Shown here: in pieces, positions 15,696-23,365 of the stretch | How the letters are laid out: every line of letters starts with the position of its first letter | How positions within the stretch are numbered: the first letter of the stretch is position 1 | From: Candidatus Sumerlaeota bacterium | GTDB lineage: Bacteria > Sumerlaeota > Sumerlaeia > MWCT01 | Reading direction: 5' to 3' | Length of the DNA: 33,292 bases | Assembly: GCA_026398545.1 (NCBI GenBank) | Contig: JAPLSR010000267.1 | Coordinates: 1-33,292 of the forward strand | Made by a program: the position numbers and the translations under genes | The notes under the pieces: generated by a model | Databases searched by the model: none | Seen by the model: only the letters and a program-made list of their open reading frames with translations | What the model was told of the DNA's origin: nothing

Positions 15696-17425
15696 CAGCC
15701 ACTCAAAAGGCAATGGTTGTAAAATGTCAAAGGACGGGGTCGGCAATAAAACGAAATCCTTGCACATTCAGTGTTTTTTCCGCCCTGTTTTTGCGATTGG
15801 CGATTTTTGCCACTTTTATCCTTGCATCTGACACTATCGCCGATTCGCCGCCATGGATTGAGGGTCATTCAATCTCGCCCTCCATAACATATCAATACAG
15901 AGTGGAGCAGCGTTCCGGTTTTCATCAGCAGATTCACCGTGTGCGGATTGACCTCCGGGGGGAAAATGTCACCATCAGGCTTTCCCCGGCTGCAGAATTT
16001 CCGCGCCACAAGTCACTTCCCAGCGAGATGAGGAGCCGGCTGAAATCGCAGGTCGTCGTTCCCGCACCGCTTGCTGTGCAAACGAGAACGGGTCGTGAGA
16101 TGCCGCTGGGGAGGTTATTAGCCCCGAACACTTATTATTTAACGGGGGGCGGATTTCCCGAGGTGCGCATAAGACCGCTGAACAATGTCATATTTTACCG
16201 TGGTGGGGAGGATGACACTGCGCCGCCGCGCCTTGCTCTGGAATCAAGCGGAACCCTCACCCTCGCCGGATTCAATACCCCTCCCACAGGAGCCGGACTC
16301 TATTTATACCAGAAATCCTTTTCACCCATTTCGGCGCGCGAGCTCAGTGACTGGAAGGTGTCGGCGTGTTACTGGCTGGAGAGGGTATTAAGCTCATCTG
16401 AGCCCGATGTTTACCGGGTTCGCAAATCTGCCAGCGCGCCTTCATCTCTCACAATTCCGGAAAATAATCTGCTCATTCTAAATGTGATGACCAATGATGT
16501 GAGACTTCCGGATTATCTTTCCGTCGGGAGGCGTGTGCGCGTGATGGCGGTGGAAACAGAATTGCGAAAACTCATCCGGGGGGTCTTTTGCGGAGGTCCG
16601 TATTTCATGCATGAGGGGGTTTATGACGAGGAGGCGGTGCGCGCCTTCTGTAATAAACCCGGCGCCCCGCCTGTGTCCCAGTACACCGAGCGGAGGGCGC
16701 GGCTCGCCCTTGCGATTGGTTCAAACCGGCGTTTCCTTTCCATATATGCCGTTGACCAGAAGGGTTTCACGCGTGAGGGCATGACGCTTCGGGAATTCGC
16801 CGCCTTCCTTGCTGACGAAGGGGTCAAGGAGGCGATGGAACTCCCCGATGGAGATGATGCCTCCCTCGCTCTGCCCTATGGCCAGGTGAACACCACCCCG
16901 GATGGGATAGAGACGCCTGTCATGGCAGTCCTCACCATAACAGAGCGCTCACCGGATAAGGATGAGATTGTCAATCTGCTCAGGAGCGTGCCCAATATGG
17001 TGACCGCTTGCGGCGCCGAGCCGCTCAATCCGCCGGACGCCGTCAAGGATGGCTCATATTCTCAAGCGCTGTCCCTTGATAATTACTGGGAACATAAGCA
17101 ACCCGACCCTTTTCACAAACATGCCCTGTATATTGACCTTTTGAAGCCATGCGAGCTCAGAAGTCTTGAGATTTTTTATGCTGAGGAGGCGGGATTTTCA
17201 TCGCAATATAACTGGCGCGCCTTCACCATATACGGTCATGATAAGGATAAAAATTCTATGAGGAGGGTGATGGAGGTGAGAAACCCGGATGGACGCCCAT
17301 GCCAGTGGGTGGAGTTCCCACCGGCGACTAAATTGCGCTATCTCAAACTTGAGGTGGAACAACCCACCGGATTCAAAGATGTTTCCTGTGCGCGGCTGGC
17401 AGAGATTGTCCTCTGGGGAAGATGA
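15692..17425 (+). CDS. Secreted phosphodiester glycosidase-like (NAGPA) protein with discoidin-like C-terminus
   Basis: The 577-residue protein starts inside the uvrA stop (ATGA overlap). After a basic N-terminus it has a hydrophobic segment at about 27-50, probably a signal peptide with a long n-region or an anchor. Residues about 65-395 resemble phosphodiester glycosidase (NAGPA-type) proteins: early YRVEQRSGFHQQIHRVRIDL, RARLALAIGSNRRFLSIYAVD, then GMTLREFAAFLADEGVKEAM. The usual NLDGGGSS at the end of that block is here ELPDGDDAS (383-391), so catalysis may be altered. Residues about 430-577 look like an F5/8 type C carbohydrate-binding domain (YIDLLKPCELRSLEIFY, WRAFTIYG, LRYLKLEVEQ). 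A role in periplasmic glycan handling is inferred. Confidence 0.75.
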   Translation: MTATQKAMVVKCQRTGSAIKRNPCTFSVFSALFLRLAIFATFILASDTIADSPPWIEGHSISPSITYQYRVEQRSGFHQQIHRVRIDLRGENVTIRLSPAAEFPRHKSLPSEMRSRLKSQVVVPAPLAVQTRTGREMPLGRLLAPNTYYLTGGGFPEVRIRPLNNVIFYRGGEDDTAPPRLALESSGTLTLAGFNTPPTGAGLYLYQKSFSPISARELSDWKVSACYWLERVLSSSEPDVYRVRKSASAPSSLTIPENNLLILNVMTNDVRLPDYLSVGRRVRVMAVETELRKLIRGVFCGGPYFMHEGVYDEEAVRAFCNKPGAPPVSQYTERRARLALAIGSNRRFLSIYAVDQKGFTREGMTLREFAAFLADEGVKEAMELPDGDDASLALPYGQVNTTPDGIETPVMAVLTITERSPDKDEIVNLLRSVPNMVTACGAEPLNPPDAVKDGSYSQALSLDNYWEHKQPDPFHKHALYIDLLKPCELRSLEIFYAEEAGFSSQYNWRAFTIYGHDKDKNSMRRVMEVRNPDGRPCQWVEFPPATKLRYLKLEVEQPTGFKDVSCARLAEIVLWGR

Positions 17426-17436
17426 AAGGAATGCCC

Positions 17437-17895
17437 ATGTTATACGCAAAGACTTTCAGAATCCGCCTTTCCGAGACATGGCGCGACTCGGATGAATCGC
17501 TCCTGAATGACTTTCTTGAGTCGGTCGTCCCCGAGCAGGTGGAGTCGGCAATCATACATCATCCCGTTGAGCCATACTGGAGCGTCCTTGTCATCTATAC
17601 GCCCCGTGAGGATGTCGTCCTTTCCGATGGCGAGCGCATCCTGTTTGACACGTATGAGCCGCTAACCCCTGAGGAGGAAATCCTGTTCATGAAACTCAAG
17701 GCATGGCGTGATGAAATAGCTCAGCAGGACGCCGTTCCACGGCACCAGATTCTCCATGATGCCCATCTCATGACACTGGTCAAACTCCATCCGACAAAGG
17801 CTGAGGATTTGGAAAAGATGAAGGGACTGGGAGACCGCAAACGTGAAAAGTATAAGGAGGCGCTTTTAGCATTTTTCCGCAAAGAGGCAAGGTGA
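17437..17895 (+). CDS. HRDC-domain protein
   Basis: A 152-residue soluble protein with a C-terminal HRDC-type helical domain (KLKAWRDEIAQQDAVPRHQI, DLEKMKGLGDRKREKY). HRDC domains, found in RecQ and RNase D, bind nucleic acids. The N-terminal 85 residues (MLYAKTFRIRLSETW and onward) are not familiar. I chose ATG 17437 because AAAGGA (17425-17430) is six bases upstream; an ATG at 17422 overlapping the previous stop would add five residues but has its GGGGA only two bases away. Position after uvrA and its overlapping partner suggests one transcript, and a DNA-related role would suit uvrA, but no helicase or nuclease domain is attached. Confidence 0.8.
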   Translation: MLYAKTFRIRLSETWRDSDESLLNDFLESVVPEQVESAIIHHPVEPYWSVLVIYTPREDVVLSDGERILFDTYEPLTPEEEILFMKLKAWRDEIAQQDAVPRHQILHDAHLMTLVKLHPTKAEDLEKMKGLGDRKREKYKEALLAFFRKEAR

Positions 17896-18007
17896 GATGC
17901 CTGTTTTCCCTTGCGGCGAAAGCCCTTTTATCTTGACGGAGAATCCTCATTTGGTTTGAAAGGGCATTCAGTCTTTTGCCCGCGCGATTAGAAAAAGGAG
18001 ATTTTGA

Positions 18008-18679
18008 GTGGAGTCCTTTGTCAAATTCATCGTGGACATGGTCGGGAACTGGGGTTATCCGGGGATTATCATCATGATGACAATAGAGAGTTCCTTCATC
18101 CCCTTTCCCAGCGAGGCGGTCATGATACCGGCGGGATATCTGGCACAGCAGGGCAAGATGAGCCTCCCGCTGGCGATCATTTCAGGGGTCTTTGGCAGCA
18201 TGCTGGGGGCATATTTCAACTATTACCTCTCCATCTGGCTGGGGCGTCCCGTGCTCATCAAGGTGGCGGGCTGGTTCGGGATTTCGGAAAAGAAATTCAA
18301 CAAGGTTGACATCTTTTTCCACAACCATGGAGAGATAACGACATTTGTGGGGCGTCTGATACCGTATGTGCGGCAGATTATCTCATGTCCCGCGGGGCTG
18401 GCGCGGATGAACATCGCAAAATTCTCCATTTACACCGCGGCGGGGGCGGGACTCTGGGTCACTGTTCTTGCATTCCTGGGATATTTCATTGGAGAAATCG
18501 TTGGCAAAAACAGGGAATTGCTAAAGCAATACTCCAGGCAATACTCATGGCAAATAACCATCGTCCTGCTCATCTTTTGCGCCTTGATTGTGGCAATTTA
18601 TGTGCATATCAAGCACAGGCGTGCGCGCGCGGAAAAGCTGGCGGAGACGGCAAAGGCGCAGGCAGTAAAAAACAGTTGA
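18008..18679 (+). CDS. DedA family membrane protein
   Basis: The 223-residue protein is a DedA/SNARE-associated family member with about five membrane segments. Diagnostic stretches are ESSFIPFPSEAVMIPAGYLA near the N-terminus, GSMLGAYFNYYLSIWLGR, and FVGRLIPYVRQIISCPAGLARM, which carries the conserved glycine and arginines. DedA proteins are linked to lipid (including undecaprenyl phosphate) flipping and to membrane potential and envelope integrity. The GTG start at 18008 has GGAG (17997-18000) seven bases upstream. The C-terminal tail (HIKHRRARAEKLAETAKAQ) is basic and cytosolic. It lies 112 bp after the HRDC gene and 62 bp before tRNA-Pro. Confidence 0.94.
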   Translation: MESFVKFIVDMVGNWGYPGIIIMMTIESSFIPFPSEAVMIPAGYLAQQGKMSLPLAIISGVFGSMLGAYFNYYLSIWLGRPVLIKVAGWFGISEKKFNKVDIFFHNHGEITTFVGRLIPYVRQIISCPAGLARMNIAKFSIYTAAGAGLWVTVLAFLGYFIGEIVGKNRELLKQYSRQYSWQITIVLLIFCALIVAIYVHIKHRRARAEKLAETAKAQAVKNS

Positions 18680-18741
18680 CGCTTCATGGCTCTCTGTGTG
18701 AAAAAGATATGTTTTTTGATAAAAAATAAACATAGCATAGT

Positions 18742-18819
18742 CGGGGTGTAGCGCAGTTGGTTTAGCGCGCAGCGTTCGGGACGCTGAGGTCGCCGGTTCA
18801 AATCCGGCCACCCCGACCA
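18742..18819 (+). tRNA. tRNA-Pro (anticodon CGG), CCA encoded
   Basis: The cloverleaf folds by eye: acceptor CGGGGTG pairs with CACCCCG; D arm GCGC/GCGC; anticodon stem CAGCG/CGCTG enclosing TTCGGGA, giving anticodon CGG; T arm GCCGG TTCAAAT CCGGC; discriminator A and a genomically encoded CCA. The AT-rich foreign block starts directly after its 3' end, a common integration position for mobile elements. Confidence 0.97.
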
Positions 18820-18822
18820 TAA

Positions 18823-19215
18823 GAAACATTTAACGAATTATATGGATACGAGACTCCAAGTAAAGCTCGAATGATAATAAAAGCTGGTGATGTAATAATA
18901 GCTTCGCTTTCTGGTTCACTAAATAATATAGGGCTAGTTCCAAAACAATTAGATGAAGAATTAGCCAACACGGTTTTCTTCATCATTAATTCAGAGAGAA
19001 GCATCAGCGAATTTTTATTTTTGTTTTTTAGATCAGAAATTTTAAAGATACAATTAGAACAGATGACTGCCGGCGCAATTATGGCGGCTATTCCCAAAGG
19101 TGTTTTCGGTGATTTATTGGTTCCGCTTATTCCTAAACAAAAACAAGAAAAAATAATCGAGTTAGTAAAACAATCTGATGAAGCAATGAAAAGATCGGAA
19201 AAAGTTATTGTTTAA
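18823..19215 (+). pseudogene. Type I restriction specificity (HsdS)-like C-terminal fragment
   Basis: The frame is open from just after a TAA at 18820, immediately behind the tRNA. It reads ETFNELYGYETPSKARMIIK and continues with GDVIIASLSGSLNNIG, LANTVFFII, then AAIPKGVFGDLLVPLIPKQK and a C-terminal helix. This order resembles the second half of a target recognition domain plus the conserved helix of HsdS proteins or specificity-fused methylases. The first part of the gene is missing, and no hsdM or hsdR is nearby. An internal ATG at 18871 could make a 114-residue product, but there is no good ribosome binding site. Most likely a decayed remnant cut at the insertion junction. Confidence 0.65.
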
Positions 19216-19272
19216 TTTTATAGATTAAAATTAAGATTATCATTATAATAAACTTAAGGAAGGTTAACCTGT

Positions 19273-20328
19273 ATGGCCAAGAAAACAACCAAACAAACAA
19301 AACCCGCCTCTCGTTTAGAGTTAATTAAGCAGATTGGAAAAGAACGAAATTCTGCTGTGATTTGCTATGTTACGGGAGACAGAGAGAATTTTAATACAAA
19401 AATTGGAGAGGATGTTATTCCGATATTTTTTAGGCATCTTGAGTTAATTAGCAATAGAAATAATATAGATCTATTTCTTTACACCAGAGGCGGAGATATG
19501 GTTGTGCCAATTAGAATAGTAAAATTATTAAAAAGTTATTGTAAGAAATTTAGCGTTCTAGTTCCTTACAGGTCACATAGTGCTGGGACGCTTATCGCCC
19601 TTGGTGCTGATGAAATTGTAATGACTAAATTAGGAGAACTAACACCAGTAGATCCCACAACAGAACACCCATTCAATCCGCAAGATCCAGTAGATAAAAG
19701 GAAAGTTATTCCTATTAGCGTTGAGGATATTACTTCATACTTGCTTTTAGCAAAGGACAAAGGTATGGTTAAAGGAAATAAAATGGCTGAAATCTTCGAT
19801 AATCTTACAAAACATTTATATCCAGACTCTAAACATCTTCATCCCCTAGCGTTAGGAAATGTTTACCGCGCTCAAAGAATGATTAGAATTTTGTCTCAAA
19901 GATTATTAAGTTTACATATGGACATTGAAAAAGAAAGTAGTAAAAAAACCATTGACAAAATTGTTAATGAAATTACCAGCGATATATGTATACATAATTA
20001 TCCTATTTACCGAGATGAAGCAAAAGCATTAGGACTTCCAATAATTATGCCAGAGGCCAAGTTGGGGAAATTGCTATGGGATTTATACGAAAAGTATGCT
20101 GAAGATATGGAACTTAGAAAACAATTTAATCCTTTAGAAATTTTAGGACAAGAAAATGGTAAAAATATAAAATATGGAGCGGCTTATATTGAAAGCGTTG
20201 AGGCACAGGATACTTTTTATTATGATATTCGTATAAATAAAATTATGACTCCCCAAGTACCAGCCCAGCTCCCCTTGCCAGCAATAAATGTAAACGTGGC
20301 AGGTTTTTCTTGGGAAAAAGTGAGGTAA
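19273..20328 (+). CDS. Serine dehydrogenase proteinase family (ClpP/crotonase fold) protein
   Basis: The 351-residue cytosolic protein matches the SDH proteinase family. FLYTRGGDMVVPIRI (68-82) resembles the oxyanion-hole strand, and PYRSHSAGTLIALGADEIVM (98-117) contains the likely nucleophile S103, as in ClpP- and SppA-type proteases. GELTPVDPT follows as in related proteins. No signal peptide or membrane segment is seen. The ATG has AAGGAAGG (19256-19263) nine bases upstream and an AT-rich promoter-like stretch before it. It is followed two bases later by the DUF5678-like gene, so the two are surely co-transcribed. Substrate unknown. Confidence 0.85.
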   Translation: MAKKTTKQTKPASRLELIKQIGKERNSAVICYVTGDRENFNTKIGEDVIPIFFRHLELISNRNNIDLFLYTRGGDMVVPIRIVKLLKSYCKKFSVLVPYRSHSAGTLIALGADEIVMTKLGELTPVDPTTEHPFNPQDPVDKRKVIPISVEDITSYLLLAKDKGMVKGNKMAEIFDNLTKHLYPDSKHLHPLALGNVYRAQRMIRILSQRLLSLHMDIEKESSKKTIDKIVNEITSDICIHNYPIYRDEAKALGLPIIMPEAKLGKLLWDLYEKYAEDMELRKQFNPLEILGQENGKNIKYGAAYIESVEAQDTFYYDIRINKIMTPQVPAQLPLPAINVNVAGFSWEKVR

Positions 20329-20330
20329 TT

Positions 20331-20756
20331 ATGAATACAACAAACACATCAATTATTAGTGAAAACATTGATTACAACCCACAGCAGGTGGATTCGGTTG
20401 GAAGTTTTCCTATTTTTGCTTTTCCAGACTTTCTTCGCATCGTCATACCTTCGAAAGATGATATTTTCAAAAGAAAAACCGAAAAGTTAGAAATTGAAAA
20501 ATTAAACATTCCTAAAGATGTAGATATACTTGAATTTGCTAAAAATTTTTATTTGGACCACAAAGAAGCTTTATTAAAGAAATATAGAAACAGATATGTT
20601 GCTATCCTGAATAATAAAGTTGTTGGCTCCGATAAAGATTTTTCAAAATTAGCCCAGAGAGTTTACGCAAAATATGGTTATCAAACTATTTATATGCCTT
20701 TTGTTGAAATTGAAGAAAGGATAGTAAGAATTACTTCCCCGAGAATTAAAATTTAA
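20331..20756 (+). CDS. DUF5678-like protein
   Basis: A 141-residue protein without signal peptide. The C-terminal part, HKEALLKKYRNRYVAILN, NKVVGSDKDFSKLAQRV and YGYQTIYMPFV, resembles the short DUF5678 domain (elongated helix, then a strand with 'yvAil...vvg'). The N-terminal 60 residues are unfamiliar. I chose the ATG at 20331 because GAGG at 20322-20325, within the end of the preceding gene, is five bases upstream; a TTG at 20310 is less likely. DUF5678-type proteins are often found beside retropepsin-like genes, as here, but their function is not known. Confidence 0.7.
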   Translation: MNTTNTSIISENIDYNPQQVDSVGSFPIFAFPDFLRIVIPSKDDIFKRKTEKLEIEKLNIPKDVDILEFAKNFYLDHKEALLKKYRNRYVAILNNKVVGSDKDFSKLAQRVYAKYGYQTIYMPFVEIEERIVRITSPRIKI

Positions 20757-20784
20757 TAATTTATGTATGGCTAAATAAAAATCA

Positions 20785-21165
20785 ATGTTAGCTTATCCTT
20801 ACAATACAAACAAATTTAACCCTCCAGCTCCTGTTTTTGAGGTTTCTTTATCTTCTCCAACATCTCAAGGAGAAATTATAAAAATTCCAGCTCTCCTTGA
20901 CTCGGGAGCAGATATAACAGTAATTCCACAGAATGTTGCTCAACAATTACAGCTTAAATATGTAGACGAGATTACGGCGACTGGTTACGACGGGGTTGAA
21001 AAAAAGGCGTTTGTCTATTCAGTAAAAATTATTTTTGATAATTTAGGCGATTTTATAATCAAAGTGATTATCTCGGAAAGAGATTATGTCTTAGTTGGAA
21101 GAGATATACTTAACAAATGGTCTGTGTTTTTAAAAGGACGAAATAAGATTTTTGAAATTAGTTAG
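20785..21165 (+). CDS. Retropepsin-like aspartic protease
   Basis: This 126-residue protein has the single aspartic-protease signature ALLDSGADITVIP (37-48, catalytic-type D39) and the downstream YVLVGRDILNKW that corresponds to the second conserved motif of retropepsins. One active-site half per chain implies a homodimer. It has no signal peptide. It comes 28 bp after the DUF5678-like gene; together with the SDH-type protease they look like a small three-gene protease operon. The ribosome binding site is weak, consistent with translational coupling. Confidence 0.8.
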   Translation: MLAYPYNTNKFNPPAPVFEVSLSSPTSQGEIIKIPALLDSGADITVIPQNVAQQLQLKYVDEITATGYDGVEKKAFVYSVKIIFDNLGDFIIKVIISERDYVLVGRDILNKWSVFLKGRNKIFEIS

Positions 21166-21209
21166 TTTAATTCGGCGGTTCGCTCGCCAGTTTTGAGCGT
21201 TGGGTGGGT

Positions 21210-21232
21210 GTGCGTCGCCGAAGGCGACGCAC
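21210..21232. repeat. Perfect 10-bp stem hairpin, trinucleotide loop
   Basis: GTGCGTCGCC and GGCGACGCAC flank a GAA loop. Two weaker stem-loops lie just upstream (GGCG...CGCC and CGCTC...GAGCG, 21175-21199). No T-run follows, so it is not a typical intrinsic terminator, though it may stop transcription or stabilise the 3' end of the protease operon. The GC-rich cluster stands out in AT-rich surroundings. Confidence 0.7.
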
Positions 21233-21326
21233 AAGTCAGTCAGGATTTCGTTCAAAATAGGTTCACACCGCGTTCAATAATTGCGACCAGATTAGACATT
21301 TGCCAGCCTGCCGAATATCGAACTAA

Positions 21327-21518
21327 TTAAAATCCCTTTGGACTTTGGAAACAGCGGGGAAAATAGGTAGATATCTATTCTTTCGTCATTTCTTCACGCA
21401 TGCTTACGGTTTCCTTATAGATGAGGCAAAATTAAAACCTTTAATGAACAACATCCCAAACGTTTATTCTGAGTTCAAAGGGGAAATAGATAATTATCTC
21501 ACAAAAATTGAAGGATGA
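21327..21518 (+). pseudogene. HepT-like HEPN ribonuclease toxin, C-terminal fragment
   Basis: After a TAA at 21324, a frame without a good start reads 63 residues: ETAGKIGRYLFFRHFFTHAY, GFLIDEAKLKPLMNNIP, then EFKGEIDNYLTKIEG and a stop. The RHFFTH sequence fits the R-x4-H catalytic motif of HepT-type HEPN toxins, and the ID...LKPL continuation is typical. The N-terminal helices are missing, and no MNT-type antitoxin gene is adjacent. I take it for the tail of a decayed toxin gene at the right edge of the island. Confidence 0.65.
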
Positions 21519-21575
21519 ACCGACAGTAATTTCAAAGACTTCGCGTAAACGTCAAATATTGCCACAAAATACCAT

Positions 21576-22289
21576 TCATGCGTAATAGCGGTTGTATGTT
21601 TCAGATTGACTTCGTTTTCTGATAAATACCCTGAGCAGGATGATTCCACTGATGAAGCCCGCAATGTGCGCCCAGAAAGCTATCCCACCGACCTGCCCCG
21701 CACCTGACAAGAGCGCCTGAGTCCCGCTCAAGAATTGTAATATGAACCAGAATAATAGGTAAACTACCGCCGGTATCTCGAAGAAGAGTGGGTAAAAGAA
21801 TATTGGCATCAATACGAGGATACGCGCCCCCGGGAACAGGATAAAATACGCACCCATCACTCCGGCGATTGCGCCGCTCGCACCTATGGTCGGGATGGGG
21901 GAGGAATGATATAGAACCATGTTTGCAGCACTGGCAATCAGTCCGCACAAAATGTAAAATATAGGGAAACGGAAATGTCCCATACGGTCTTCCACATTAT
22001 CCCCGAAAATCCAGAGCGCCCACATGTTTGCAATGAGGTGGAACCAGCCGCCGTGCAGAAACATGGAGGTGAAAAGCGGCAGGGGCGTCCGATGCGGATA
22101 GCCCATATACTCAGCCCAGCCGGGACGGAAAAATCTCGCCGGCACCACGCCCCACACATACAGGAATCGGTTCAGCGCATTTGGCGGCAGGTTCAACTGG
22201 TAAATAAAGACCAGCACATTTGCAATGATGATAATGACAGTCATCACCGGCGCATGTCTTGACTTGATGGTGTCCTTAATAGGAATCAT
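21576..22289 (-). CDS. Rhomboid family intramembrane serine protease
   Basis: The 237-residue protein has six or seven membrane segments and the rhomboid dyad: Ser in PTIGASGAIAGVMGAY and His in WAHIAGFISGIIL. The HGGWFHLIANMWALWIFGDN block with its His/Asn residues is also complete. Rhomboids cleave transmembrane helices within the bilayer; the substrate is unknown. The ATG is preceded by a weak ribosome binding site. It is transcribed toward the island and divergently from the C39-like gene, with 150 bp of shared upstream DNA. Confidence 0.96.
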   Translation of the reverse strand: MIPIKDTIKSRHAPVMTVIIIIANVLVFIYQLNLPPNALNRFLYVWGVVPARFFRPGWAEYMGYPHRTPLPLFTSMFLHGGWFHLIANMWALWIFGDNVEDRMGHFRFPIFYILCGLIASAANMVLYHSSPIPTIGASGAIAGVMGAYFILFPGARILVLMPIFFYPLFFEIPAVVYLLFWFILQFLSGTQALLSGAGQVGGIAFWAHIAGFISGIILLRVFIRKRSQSETYNRYYA

Positions 22290-22439
22290 GGGTTAGATGC
22301 CCCTGTTTAGAATCCGATATAATTCCATATTAAAAAAATCGCCGGGTGCAATAAAAAAAGTCTTGCACATATCATACGGGTTTATTAATACAGGCGATAA
22401 ATCGGGTTTGAGTTTTGGCAAATAGTCGGGGGTGAACAA

Positions 22440-23216
22440 ATGGAGGTTCAGTTTCCAGAATCACAGGTTTTCAAATCCTCGCAAGCCAAGATTAGCTGGG
22501 CGCAGAATCTTGCGCTGAGGCATTTTAATCTGCCCGTTGTGCCTGTGTGCCAGACGGATGACATCTCCTGCGGACTCTGCTGCCTGCGCATGGTCATGCT
22601 TTATCACGGGAAGGATGTCACTCTGGAACACCTGAAAGAGATAATGCCTCCGCATCAGGAAATTGGGCTTTATGACTCCCAGGTCGGGCTTGCGGCAATG
22701 AAACTGGGCTTCACCGTCACCATCTTTTCGTATAACTACAGGATCTTTCACCCGCTCTGGAACCATCTCGATAGTGAGGAACTTATTCAAAAACTTCAAT
22801 TGAAAAAGAGGATTGATAATTCACCTCAACTTGCCTTTCCAGTGGAAAGCTATATTGAGTTTTTGAAGGGCGGCGGAAACCTCTTATTTTATCCCCTCTC
22901 CAAGGAAATGGTGCTTGCACATTTCGACCATGAACTTCCCCTCATCGTGGCGCTTGACATGAGTTTCCTGTATGACTGCGCTGACTTTCAGGATGAAATT
23001 ACCAACTCCCGCCCCACCCATTTTGTCGTCCTGCATGGGTATGACCTCGGGCGTAACACATTTGATGTCACCGACCCCTGGTATAACATCCCCTTCCCGC
23101 ATGAAAACGGACATTATCTCCTCGATGCCGACCGAATCATCAATGCCATCATGATAGCCCAGGACAAGCACGACTCCGCCGTGATTGTCATCCAGAAAAA
23201 GGCGGAAAGTCCTTGA
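22440..23216 (+). CDS. C39-like cysteine peptidase family protein
   Basis: The 258-residue protein has the papain-like arrangement of the C39 type: oxyanion Gln and nucleophile Cys in CQTDDISCGLCCLRMV (Q38, C44), His in RPTHFVVLHGYD (H194) and Asp in FDVTDPWYN (D212). It lacks a signal peptide and the ABC transporter modules of bacteriocin exporters, so it is a free-standing, probably cytosolic enzyme. GGGGTGA sits just upstream of the ATG. Its closest kin are likely peptidase_C39_2-type proteins; the substrate cannot be told. Confidence 0.82.
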   Translation: MEVQFPESQVFKSSQAKISWAQNLALRHFNLPVVPVCQTDDISCGLCCLRMVMLYHGKDVTLEHLKEIMPPHQEIGLYDSQVGLAAMKLGFTVTIFSYNYRIFHPLWNHLDSEELIQKLQLKKRIDNSPQLAFPVESYIEFLKGGGNLLFYPLSKEMVLAHFDHELPLIVALDMSFLYDCADFQDEITNSRPTHFVVLHGYDLGRNTFDVTDPWYNIPFPHENGHYLLDADRIINAIMIAQDKHDSAVIVIQKKAESP

Positions 23217-23249
23217 TTATCCTCGTAACGCGCAATTGAATATTATCGG

Positions 23250-23277
23250 TTGACAAACAGTGACTTCCACATAGGAT
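23250..23277 (+). promoter_or_regulatory. Candidate promoter for the L,D-transpeptidase-kdsB-pyrG run
   Basis: A consensus TTGACA (23250-23255) is followed after 16 bases by TAGGAT (23272-23277), about 90 bp before the first gene. Activity is inferred. Confidence 0.4.
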
Positions 23278-23365
23278 TTCATATACGAACGGATGTATGG
23301 AAAAGGATGCTGAAAATTAAAATACTTTTATCACAAGCCATTGTGGAATTTTCTGAAGGGGTTGA

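Larger units (their letters stand above)
18820..21540 (+). mobile_element. AT-rich genomic island remnant at the tRNA-Pro 3' end
   Basis: From the base after the tRNA CCA to just before the rhomboid gene, base composition drops sharply and codons are A/T-ended, unlike both flanks. The block holds a 5'-truncated specificity-type gene, three intact genes of protease or unknown type and a HepT-like fragment. I see no integrase, transposase or duplicate of the tRNA 3' end at the right side, so boundaries and mechanism are inferred. The truncated genes at both ends point to repeated insertion and decay. Confidence 0.6.

Noticed and set aside
18545..18829. Minus-strand frame across the tRNA reading GVAGFEPATSASRT
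   Set aside because: This is the well-known spurious translation of the antisense of a tRNA gene; it overlaps tRNA-Pro and the end of dedA.
21166..21575. Second copy of the tRNA-Pro 3' end as attR
   Set aside because: I compared the tRNA T-arm and acceptor sequence with this stretch and found no matching run.
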